Part shown: positions 1 through 5,642 of the stretch, in pieces
Layout of the letters: every line of letters begins with the position of its first letter
Position numbering within the stretch: the first letter of the stretch is position 1
Source of the DNA: Promethearchaeota archaeon
GTDB lineage: Archaea; Asgardarchaeota; Lokiarchaeia; Sigynarchaeales; SOKP01
Direction: 5' to 3'
NCBI GenBank assembly: GCA_019057735.1
Contig: JAHLWV010000123.1
Location: 1 to 6,612, forward strand
Length of the DNA stretch: 6,612 nt
Position numbers and translations under genes: made by a program
The notes under the pieces: model-generated
Seen by the model: only the letters and a program-made list of their open reading frames with translations
Told to the model about the DNA's origin: nothing
Database searches by the model: none

Positions 1-818
1 AAAGGTTTTTCTAATATTACTTCAGCTACAATAACAAATTTTGTTGCATGAAGTAAAGTATGACAATTTGAGCATAGACAGACGCAATTTTCCTTTATAA
101 GAATTTCAATTATATCGTTTACTCTATATTTTTTTATTTTATGCCATCTCAATTTATCATTCTCCAATGTTTTTGAAATATGGTGAAATTCAAGAGCAGG
201 TAAATTGTGTATTACATTTATCTTTCCACATCCAACACATTTTCCATTATACATCTGTTCTATTACAAATCTCTTTTTTATCCATTCTATAACTCGAAAT
301 TTAAAATTTTTAACATACTTATTTTTACTCTTTTTAACATAATCATAAACAATTCGATGTATTTCCTCTGCAGAATATTCAAATATATCCTCTCTAAGAA
401 TAATATCTTTAAAATCATAAAAAAGTCTGGCATTCTCTAATGAATGACAATTCTTACATAAAGGTACGACACTTTCTTGTTCAAAAGACAACATAAGCTT
501 CTTCCAATTTTTAAATCGATTATTACGCCATCTGATTTGTTTTAATTTCTTATTTTGATGATGAAAATCAATAGATGGAAGATTTGTAAAATTAGTATCA
601 CAATTAGAACATTTTCCATTAAATTTTCCTTCATAAATATTAGTAAGAATAAGTAATTTGTTTTTAAACGATTCTTCAGCTACAATATGTTTATTACAAT
701 TTTTACATATACTCCTTAAACCATCTTTTTTTGAATAAAATTCATTGTATAATTTAATTTCATGACATCTCCCACATTCTTTCCGAGTTCCATCATTATA
801 TAAATTACTTCTATTCAT
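1..818 (-). CDS. HNH endonuclease-like protein with tandem HNH modules, partial (C-terminus beyond window)
   Basis: I translated this frame by hand. It is open for 272 codons from ATG at 818 to the left edge, so its C-terminus is missing. Residues 15-41 form a zinc knuckle (C15xxC18, C38xxC41, with an 'EFYSKKDGLRSIC' linker) of the kind often found in front of phage and mobile HNH nucleases. Two similar modules follow. Module 1 (about 60-130) has C70xxC73, DFHH at 84-87 and C121xxCH125. Module 2 (about 189-258) has C194xxC197, EFHH at 210-213 and C249xxCH253, with H257. CxxC, then (D/E)xHH, then CxxCH is the zinc-bound HNH/beta-beta-alpha-metal pattern, which implies metal-dependent DNA cleavage; activity is inferred. 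A GTG at 848 is an alternative in-frame start, with a TAG just upstream of it. No clear Shine-Dalgarno is seen. The gene is more A/T-rich than its neighbours, suggesting transfer. It could also be a non-cleaving zinc DNA-binding protein. Confidence 0.7.
   Translation of the reverse strand, partial: MNRSNLYNDGTRKECGRCHEIKLYNEFYSKKDGLRSICKNCNKHIVAEESFKNKLLILTNIYEGKFNGKCSNCDTNFTNLPSIDFHHQNKKLKQIRWRNNRFKNWKKLMLSFEQESVVPLCKNCHSLENARLFYDFKDIILREDIFEYSAEEIHRIVYDYVKKSKNKYVKNFKFRVIEWIKKRFVIEQMYNGKCVGCGKINVIHNLPALEFHHISKTLENDKLRWHKIKKYRVNDIIEILIKENCVCLCSNCHTLLHATKFVIVAEVILEKP
45..641 (-). repeat. Duplicated HNH-like module within the partial gene
   Basis: Two stretches of about 70 residues (residues 60-130 at about 429-641, and 189-258 at about 45-254) align over their length. 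Both read GKC-x2-C, then NLP-x2-(D/E)FHH, K, RW, a basic helical stretch, and LC-x-NCH-x-L. A linker of about 58 residues separates them. The similarity is in the protein; the DNA has largely diverged, so the duplication is old. Confidence 0.7.
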
Positions 819-937
819 TCTTTTTTTATTATCAATATTATGAATCACAATCTAATTTTTAAAATAGTAAATCAATTTAAAAATATGGAGAGTGGTTAAG
901 AATACTGAAATGATATTTCTCTACTATAAATATATCA

Positions 938-946
938 ATATAAATT
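938..946 (-). promoter_or_regulatory. Candidate TATA box for the HNH-like gene
   Basis: The minus strand reads AATTTATAT, identical to the box found 30 nt upstream of the regulator gene and 64 nt upstream of the 787-residue gene. It sits about 120 nt before the HNH start, which would give a leader of roughly 95 nt. It lies within the 160-nt gap (819-978) after the parvulin gene. No other structure is evident in that gap. Confidence 0.3.
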
Positions 947-978
947 ATTCGAATACGCGCTGGGCTATTTATATCTTT

Positions 979-1341
979 TTACCCCGTTCTTTTAATAATA
1001 TGATATCCAAATTTAGATTTAACGGGTTGAGAAATTTCGTTGATCTTTAGTTTTGTACAAGCATACCAAAACGCTTGTACCATATCCCCTTTGGCAAATT
1101 CTCCTAAATTTCCCCCTTTTTTCTTGCTTGAACACGTAGAAAACTGCCTCGCTAAATTTTCAAAGTTCTCTCCGGCTTGAATATCCTCGTAAAGCTCTTG
1201 AGCTTTACTGTATTTACCAACTAAAATGTGACTGGCTTTGATTTTACCTCCTCGAATTGGCGCTCCTCCGCCTTTAGAGCCAGAGCTTTTTGAAGCTTGG
1301 CTTTTCTTATTATATCCTTTCCCATACTTTCCTTTTCCCAT
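979..1341 (-). CDS. Parvulin-type peptidyl-prolyl cis/trans isomerase
   Basis: This 120-residue protein is a single rotamase (PpiC/Pin1) domain behind a flexible basic tail. Residues 1-33 are rich in Gly, Lys and Ser. The fold starts at 'IKASHILV' (H38), continues with 'QFSTCSSKKKGGNLGEF' and 'GDMVQAFW', and ends in 'KFGYHIIK'. H38, C70, M87, F91 and H114 match the Pin1 active-site positions H59, C113, M130, F134 and H157, so catalysis of prolyl isomerisation is expected. The phosphate-binding Arg pair of Pin1 is absent, so phospho-specificity is unlikely. No signal peptide or membrane segment is seen, so it should act in the cytosol. The basic Gly-rich tail resembles that of eukaryotic Par14 (PIN4), unlike the bare-domain parvulins I know from Thaumarchaeota. 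The ATG lies 18 nt after the stop of the 4Fe-4S gene, so the two are probably cotranscribed. Confidence 0.93.
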   Translation of the reverse strand: MGKGKYGKGYNKKSQASKSSGSKGGGAPIRGGKIKASHILVGKYSKAQELYEDIQAGENFENLARQFSTCSSKKKGGNLGEFAKGDMVQAFWYACTKLKINEISQPVKSKFGYHIIKRTG

Positions 1342-1348
1342 TGTTTAA

Positions 1349-1353
1349 CACCT
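1349..1353 (-). promoter_or_regulatory. Shine-Dalgarno of the parvulin gene
   Basis: AGGTG on the minus strand lies 7 nt before the ATG at 1341, inside the 18-nt gap after the 4Fe-4S gene. It fixes the parvulin start and supports translation from a shared transcript. Confidence 0.6.
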
Positions 1354-1359
1354 AAAGTT

Positions 1360-2460
1360 TTATAACACTCCTTTTTCTTTTCGCCTTAACTCCGCTTTTT
1401 TAACCATTATTTTTAGGAATAAATCTTTTGTAGTGTTTGGAGGAATTAACTCTTTCTCTTTTTTCTTGAGAGTTATGGCTTCTTCTGAACAAGTGACAAC
1501 GCAATTACCACATCCTATACATAGTTCGTGGTTCACTGTTGCTATATTATCTACCATTTCAATAGCATCCATTTGACACCTATTCAAGCAGGATTCGCAA
1601 CCAATACATAAATCAGAATCAACAATTGCGATAAAATTTGAATGAAATAACTCCCAAGGACGCTCAAGTTTTTTTATATTAGTTATTAAATCACAACAAC
1701 ATCCACAGCAGCAACAGATGAAATTTGGATCTAAAGCGTTGCCAGGTTGAAGGATTAGCCCTTCTTCTTGAGCTCTTCTTAGAATAAGTAGGGCTTCGTC
1801 GTTAGTGACAAACTTACCGTTGTCAAGATCTACAACGTGTTGGGCAGAATTGTTTAATGCGAAGCAGTGTTCTCTCATATCAGTTTGTTTACATGGTTTA
1901 TTTATAAGCTCCTTACCCTTTTGACAGATACATTCCATAACTGCGATCTTCTTAGTTTTCATTATAATTTCCTTTAATTCATCGAAAGTCGCTACATTAT
2001 GCTCTGGTGTGATGCTTTCTTCAATGGGTATTGTCCTTAATTGATTGATCTTTGTACTTATGACTTCATCCCGGAAAGCTTCATCAAAATATTCTTCAAT
2101 ATCCTCATAAAAATCTTTAGTAAGCGAACCGACTTGATATTCGTACATCCCCACAGCTAAAAATGCTAAGTGATATTGTATTTCTTCTCCATTACCTTCA
2201 TCGATTCTCTGTAAGTTTATTGCCCCATTGTGGTACATTCCATCTAAGACTTCCTTTAATTCATTTTTAGATGCTACTATTTTTTTCACGCGCCTATAAA
2301 TCTTTTCTACAGATTCTGGTATAAAACTCATTTTCACCGCTATTTCTGCTTCTTTAGGAGTAAAAAGGGCTTTTAATATTCGGAGCTCTACACCTGATTT
2401 TGTTGCCGGAAATCCTATTGGTAAAGTATCCAACCGTTGCTGCAATTTTCTATACGACAT
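1360..2460 (-). CDS. 4Fe-4S ferredoxin-type protein with N-terminal winged-helix region and CCCCGCCC motif
   Basis: This 366-residue soluble protein has three parts. Residues 1-130 are helical and look like a winged helix ('LPIGFPATKSGVELRILKAL', then a short wing and 'GMYEYQVG'). Residues 175-260 hold a second cysteine set: C177, C179, C190 and C199, then C249-C252, G253 and C254-C256, i.e. CCCCGCCC. Residues 280-330 are a two-cluster ferredoxin: C285xxC288xxC291xxxC295 and C314xxC317xxC320xxxC324. The usual Pro after the fourth Cys is Gln in the first set and Ser in the second. The protein belongs to a family common in strict anaerobes, usually with CNCCGCCC, and generally annotated only as a 4Fe-4S ferredoxin; its partner and reaction are not established. 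Electron transfer is inferred from the clusters, and a third cluster or catalytic metal site from the additional cysteines. It leads a likely operon with the parvulin gene. Confidence 0.88.
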   Translation of the reverse strand: MSYRKLQQRLDTLPIGFPATKSGVELRILKALFTPKEAEIAVKMSFIPESVEKIYRRVKKIVASKNELKEVLDGMYHNGAINLQRIDEGNGEEIQYHLAFLAVGMYEYQVGSLTKDFYEDIEEYFDEAFRDEVISTKINQLRTIPIEESITPEHNVATFDELKEIIMKTKKIAVMECICQKGKELINKPCKQTDMREHCFALNNSAQHVVDLDNGKFVTNDEALLILRRAQEEGLILQPGNALDPNFICCCCGCCCDLITNIKKLERPWELFHSNFIAIVDSDLCIGCESCLNRCQMDAIEMVDNIATVNHELCIGCGNCVVTCSEEAITLKKKEKELIPPNTTKDLFLKIMVKKAELRRKEKGVL

Positions 2461-2490
2461 ATTCCCTTATACTTTAATAATAATTAGGTT

Positions 2491-2506
2491 TGTTATATTG
2501 TTTTAA
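2491..2506 (-). promoter_or_regulatory. Weak candidate promoter of the 4Fe-4S/parvulin operon
   Basis: The minus strand reads TTAAAACAATATAACA, 31-46 nt before the ATG at 2460. This is the right distance for an archaeal TATA element with a leader of about 10 nt. It does not match the AATTTATAT box of the other genes. An AAGGGA lies only 2 nt before the start codon, too close to be a good Shine-Dalgarno. Confidence 0.25.
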
Positions 2507-2535
2507 ATTAGATATATCTATTAAAGTTAATCCCG

Positions 2536-2571
2536 ACTAGTTTTAAGTCTCAAATTCAATATAACTAGTTT
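2536..2571. repeat. Paired ACTAGTTT repeats upstream of the 4Fe-4S operon
   Basis: ACTAGTTT occurs at 2536-2543 and again at 2564-2571, exactly 28 bp apart (close to three helical turns). The core ACTAGT is itself palindromic. The pair lies 76-111 nt upstream of the 4Fe-4S start, just upstream of the candidate promoter, where a regulator could bind. The neighbouring ribbon-helix-helix gene is an obvious candidate binder, but nothing in the sequence proves this. Confidence 0.3.
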
Positions 2572-2606
2572 ATTTAATCCTTATGTAGAATAAAACAAGA
2601 TTTATC

Positions 2607-2626
2607 TAAGCTAAATTTAACGCTTA
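2607..2626 (-). terminator. Weak hairpin overlapping the regulator stop codon
   Basis: The plus strand has TAAGC at 2607-2611 and GCTTA at 2622-2626, a 5-bp stem with a 10-nt loop that includes the TAA stop of the regulator gene. The transcript then has only a short U-rich stretch (UUGUUUUAUU). This is a weak candidate for transcript-end processing or termination. Confidence 0.2.
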
Positions 2627-3037
2627 ATTAACTATTAAATAACGGAAGTTCTTAATTTCTTTAATCCCATTTATGTCGACTACAATATTCTGAAAATCTG
2701 CTATGTTCCCATCGAAAATAATTGACATTATTAGATTTTCTCCTTGGAAATGTTGATTTTTATTAACAATTTGCTTCATATATTTATTTTCGATTTTATG
2801 CAGTTTTCTCTGGATAATCGGATCATGGGGCACTATTATAATTAGATTTCCAATAATATTTTTCTCAATCGAATCGATATCTCCAATAGAATCGAAACTT
2901 GTTACATCAATATCAGACATTAGTCTTAATAAGGCATCTCTGATTAGTTTGGATTTATTGTCGTATTGGTTTTTTGAAACAAGTTTATTGATAAATTTTT
3001 TTAAACTTTCATTGATAGATATGCTAATTATGGGCAT
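2624..3037 (-). CDS. NikR-like ribbon-helix-helix transcriptional regulator lacking canonical nickel ligands
   Basis: This 137-residue protein has a NikR layout. Residues 1-45 are a ribbon-helix-helix DNA-binding domain ('ISISINESLKKFINKLV', then 'KSKLIRDALLRLM'). Residues about 60-137 are a C-terminal ACT-like domain ('IIGNLIIIVPHD', a helix to 'YMKQIV', 'QHFQGENLIMSIIF', and the final 'IKEIKNFRYLIV'). In E. coli NikR, nickel is bound by H76, H87, H89 and C95. Aligning on the LHVH strand, only H89 is kept (H96 here); H87 becomes N94, C95 becomes L102 and no His fits H76. It therefore probably senses a different ligand or none, and I do not call it nikR. It should act as a dimer or tetramer on operator DNA. 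It has its own promoter, and a 16-bp palindrome just upstream could be an autoregulatory site. Confidence 0.78.
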   Translation of the reverse strand: MPIISISINESLKKFINKLVSKNQYDNKSKLIRDALLRLMSDIDVTSFDSIGDIDSIEKNIIGNLIIIVPHDPIIQRKLHKIENKYMKQIVNKNQHFQGENLIMSIIFDGNIADFQNIVVDINGIKEIKNFRYLIVN

Positions 3038-3065
3038 TTAATTCAAAACTCTTTTCACTTATATT

Positions 3066-3075
3066 AATATAAATT
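3066..3075 (-). promoter_or_regulatory. Candidate TATA box of the NikR-like gene
   Basis: The minus strand carries AATTTATATT about 29-38 nt before the ATG at 3037. With a start site about 25 nt downstream, the mRNA would be nearly leaderless, which fits the lack of a clear Shine-Dalgarno. The same AATTTATAT box precedes two other genes here. Confidence 0.5.
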
Positions 3076-3081
3076 CATGAG

Positions 3082-3097
3082 AACACTTATAAATGTT
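3082..3097. promoter_or_regulatory. 16-bp imperfect palindrome, candidate operator
   Basis: AACACTTATAAATGTT matches its own reverse complement at 14 of 16 positions. It sits directly upstream of the NikR-like gene's TATA box and between two genes. Ribbon-helix-helix proteins bind symmetric sites as dimers, so autoregulation is plausible. The TTATAA core could equally be a second TATA element. Confidence 0.3.
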
Positions 3098-3104
3098 TTT
3101 CAAT

Positions 3105-3112
3105 AAAAAAAA
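3105..3112 (-). terminator. T8 tract immediately after the 787-residue gene
   Basis: Eight consecutive T on the minus strand follow directly on the TGA stop codon. Hairpin-independent U-tracts are the usual intrinsic terminator in archaea. This separates the large gene from the regulator gene, which has its own promoter 30 nt further on. Confidence 0.5.
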
Positions 3113-5476
3113 TCACAGTCTTATGGCTCGAGCAACTACATTTTTGATTTTTTCTACATCGTTCACTAACTTCTCAGCATCGTCATCGCTGATTTTGTCA
3201 TCTTTGCCATATTTATTCAATTGAGTTAGCCAATATTCAACTCTACCTAAGATAGCTTCATTATCTCCTATAATTTTCCTTAAACGGACAAATGTGTCAT
3301 GCAATTTATTTCTTATATTCTGTGCCTTCCATCTAAGCATACAATAATCGCTGATTTCAGCTAAGTTCTGTGTAATTGCCATAACATCTATTGTTTTCTC
3401 TCTTTCCTCTGATTTGATTTTTCTGATTATGTTTATCTGTTCAAATAATATCTCTATAATTTTTGCTAAGAATCCTGTAAGCATTCCTGCGTTTCCACAC
3501 CATACTCTTACTTCTAATGACTGACTTGTTTCAGATACATAGATACGTGTAATGATTCTTCCGCCAGTAGTTTTTACCTCAGAACAGAACCATGCTTCAG
3601 CTTCGTAGTTTCCCTTAACATCTGAGCCCTCGTGAGATGTTACAGAGCTAGTATCAAAGTTTTTTAGAGTTCTTATCGCAGCCCTATAAGCTAAACGAGG
3701 ATCTAAGTCAGCAATTAAAAATGCACGAGCATCGTTTCCTAGCGTTTGTATTGCGACTTGGCAATCCTCTATAGTGCTCATTGAGGTACATACAAGAGGA
3801 CATTTTATAGTCACTTCTTTCTTTTTTATGTGTTTAGTGTGTTTTTCACCCGTTGCGTCTTTAAATATCACGGTTCCGCCAATGTTTGACGTACCGCAAG
3901 TTTTGGGTTCAAGATAAAAATCTACTCCCCTACTATTATTGGCTTCAATCACGGGAATACTTACCAAAGGCTGCTTTACTTTGAAGTTAGATGGTGCGTC
4001 CAATAAAACTTTAACATTATTTATAGCCATATTGCTTTTATTCCGCACTGCTATTTTCATGTGTACTTGTCCACCCTCGAAATCATAATCCCTTACGATT
4101 TCTATGTTTCCCTCGTCGACAGTCGTTGCTTTTTTCTGTTTTGGACGCGATGAAGTGCGTGGTACCGAGTATGCCGTAAACATTCGTTTTCCTAAATCAA
4201 TAAAACCATCGATATCTCCATTTCCAATCAGTTGAGCAAGATTTTCTTCTATACTTGATTCGGTTACACCTAATCTATTTGAAAGTTCTCTTAATGGCAT
4301 CGTTCTATAGGCACGAGCGATTCCTTTTATTTTCGTTTCGAGGTATCTACGCGTCATAAATTCTCTGCGTTGTGTAAAAATGCCTTTAACTTTGCCAGAT
4401 TTAATGAGTTCATGAAGACTTTTTCTTGCTAATTCTACAGCTATTTTCAATTTTGTAGCAAGCTTAGAGAGCTCAAATAAACCTACTTCTTTTGAATAAG
4501 CTTTAATTTCTTTATAGATTTGATCAGATGTAATAATTTCGTTCCCACGATCGGCAAAAAATCCGTTTACTGCGTTGGTTCTCATTAGATTAACGCAAAA
4601 AGATTTTGTCAATTCTCCTGGGACATCAAATATTTTCGCAAGTTTATCTAACGAAACCCTTCCCTTTTTATTAATCTCTTTTATTAAACGATCCATTATA
4701 TATTTCTGGGAGTAATAGAATTGTTTTGTTTGAGAAAATGACCCCTTAATTTGAAACTGGCTAATCAACTTGTAAATGACTTTTATAGCCGCGTCTGAAC
4801 TCATATCGAGCATTTCTCCCAGATCTGCTACTTTCAATATCCCCTCGTTTTGAATTTTCGATAAAATTTTCTCACGGATTTCATAGGATATGTAGTAGAA
4901 AATCTGGTTCTTCTGATCAATTATACCATAAATACGTTCCTCTTCAATGTATTGGTTAATTAATTTAATCATTTGTTGAGCAGTAAGATTGAATGATTCG
5001 ATAATAGTGGAGAAATTAGTAATTGAGGCTCTCTTGAGAAACTCTATGAAACAGTTTGGACAAATTTCTTTTCCTACTATTTTTTTAAGAGATCTTCTAC
5101 ATAGGTTTAACCTATATCCCTTAATTAGGTTATATTTCGTAGCTTCTCTAGCTAATTGTTCTTTAGTAGGAAAAAATAAGCCAGGAGATTTTAGGTAGGA
5201 GTTCCAACTGCATGCTTCATCAATGCACTCTAAATAATAATGACCGGAGGATAATCTTTCTAACCTTAAGAGAGAATCGCACTCTGGACATTTGCTATTT
5301 TCAATAACAGTGCACTTATAAAATTTCTCAGTAGCACTCGCCTTAGAATAATGTAACTTATGTTTTCTACAAAGCCAACTTTCTGTTGTAGCCATATGGT
5401 TAATGCAAAAACTTGAATTGCATTTCTCACAAGTAAAAGAAATGTTTTGGGATTCACAAAATTTGCATTCAACCAT
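3113..5476 (-). CDS. Zinc-finger, tandem winged-helix protein with UFL1-like repeats and appendage-like domains
   Basis: This 787-residue soluble protein has several domains. Residues 1-42 form an AN1-like zinc finger (C4xxC7, C16xxC19, C24xxH27, C36xxH39). Residues 63-89 form a zinc ribbon (C63xxC66, C84x4C89), and a third cysteine group is at 126-142. Residues about 145-436 are five winged helices of about 60 residues. The third reads GRVSLDKLAKIFDVPGEL, very close to GQVTISELCKTYDLPGNF as I recall it from human UFL1, the scaffold E3 for UFM1. Residues 455-562 are a beta-sandwich, 564-682 an alpha/beta platform and 690-787 helices. An E3 or adaptor role in a ubiquitin-like system is inferred from the UFL1 likeness. 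No E1, E2 or modifier gene is in view. A transcription or PCI-type scaffold protein is the alternative. The ATG is supported by GGAGAG 9 nt upstream. Confidence 0.8.
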   Translation of the reverse strand: MVECKFCESQNISFTCEKCNSSFCINHMATTESWLCRKHKLHYSKASATEKFYKCTVIENSKCPECDSLLRLERLSSGHYYLECIDEACSWNSYLKSPGLFFPTKEQLAREATKYNLIKGYRLNLCRRSLKKIVGKEICPNCFIEFLKRASITNFSTIIESFNLTAQQMIKLINQYIEEERIYGIIDQKNQIFYYISYEIREKILSKIQNEGILKVADLGEMLDMSSDAAIKVIYKLISQFQIKGSFSQTKQFYYSQKYIMDRLIKEINKKGRVSLDKLAKIFDVPGELTKSFCVNLMRTNAVNGFFADRGNEIITSDQIYKEIKAYSKEVGLFELSKLATKLKIAVELARKSLHELIKSGKVKGIFTQRREFMTRRYLETKIKGIARAYRTMPLRELSNRLGVTESSIEENLAQLIGNGDIDGFIDLGKRMFTAYSVPRTSSRPKQKKATTVDEGNIEIVRDYDFEGGQVHMKIAVRNKSNMAINNVKVLLDAPSNFKVKQPLVSIPVIEANNSRGVDFYLEPKTCGTSNIGGTVIFKDATGEKHTKHIKKKEVTIKCPLVCTSMSTIEDCQVAIQTLGNDARAFLIADLDPRLAYRAAIRTLKNFDTSSVTSHEGSDVKGNYEAEAWFCSEVKTTGGRIITRIYVSETSQSLEVRVWCGNAGMLTGFLAKIIEILFEQINIIRKIKSEEREKTIDVMAITQNLAEISDYCMLRWKAQNIRNKLHDTFVRLRKIIGDNEAILGRVEYWLTQLNKYGKDDKISDDDAEKLVNDVEKIKNVVARAIRL
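4169..5044 (-). repeat. Five tandem ~60-residue winged-helix repeats
   Basis: The repeats cover about residues 145-197, 198-257, 258-318, 319-377 and 378-436. Each has a leading helix, a short 'h-x-L-x-x-L-A-x-x-h' recognition-type unit (for example 'KVADLGEML', 'SLDKLAKIF', 'ELSKLATKL', 'PLRELSNRL'), a second helix, then a wing of the form 'G-x-(I/V)-x-G-x-(F/I)' that often ends in aromatic residues ('QFYYS', 'IFYYI', 'MFTAY'). The regular period shows internal duplication. Confidence 0.75.
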
Positions 5477-5485
5477 TATTTGCTT

Positions 5486-5491
5486 CTCTCC
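5486..5491 (-). promoter_or_regulatory. Shine-Dalgarno of the 787-residue gene
   Basis: GGAGAG on the minus strand lies 9 nt before the ATG at 5476. Two ATGs just upstream (5491-5496) are out of frame, so this site decides the start. Confidence 0.6.
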
Positions 5492-5539
5492 ATCATTGGT
5501 GAAAGATTATAATTAGTTATAATATATATGAAAATACTG

Positions 5540-5548
5540 ATATAAATT
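5540..5548 (-). promoter_or_regulatory. Candidate TATA box of the 787-residue gene
   Basis: AATTTATAT on the minus strand lies 64 nt before the ATG, giving a predicted leader of about 40 nt that contains the Shine-Dalgarno. A second A/T-rich stretch (TATATATTATAA, about 5516-5527) could serve instead, with a shorter leader. Confidence 0.4.
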
Positions 5549-5607
5549 ATTTTATAAGACCAATATTGATTTATTTGAATAATTAATGAGTTTTTAATTT
5601 TTTGATT

Positions 5608-5639
5608 AAAAATATAATATTTACTGTTTTACTTACAGT
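5608..5639 (-). terminator. Candidate terminator after the membrane-protein gene
   Basis: Just after the TAG stop the minus strand has ACTGT, a 7-nt loop and ACAGT (5623-5639), and ten bases further a T5 tract (5608-5612). The stem is short, so the U-tract may matter more than the hairpin. Confidence 0.3.
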
Positions 5640-5642
5640 TAC

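Noticed and set aside
207..440. Plus-strand open frame of 77 codons
   Set aside because: It lies opposite the HNH-like gene, and its product is a low-complexity Ile/Phe/Asn/Tyr-rich string typical of A/T-rich antisense sequence.
2607..2626. Strong intrinsic terminator after the regulator gene
   Set aside because: The stem is only 5 bp and the following U-stretch is broken, so it is listed only as a weak candidate.
4989..5198. Plus-strand open frame of 69 codons
   Set aside because: It is antisense to the 787-residue gene, where the zinc motifs and winged helices show which strand is coding.
5266..5472. Second minus-strand open frame of 68 codons
   Set aside because: It is a shifted frame inside the start of the 787-residue gene, with no ribosome site of its own and no recognisable motif.
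3113..5476. RING-type E3 ligase in the N-terminal cysteines
   Set aside because: The Cys/His spacing fits an AN1-like finger plus a zinc ribbon, not the RING cross-brace.
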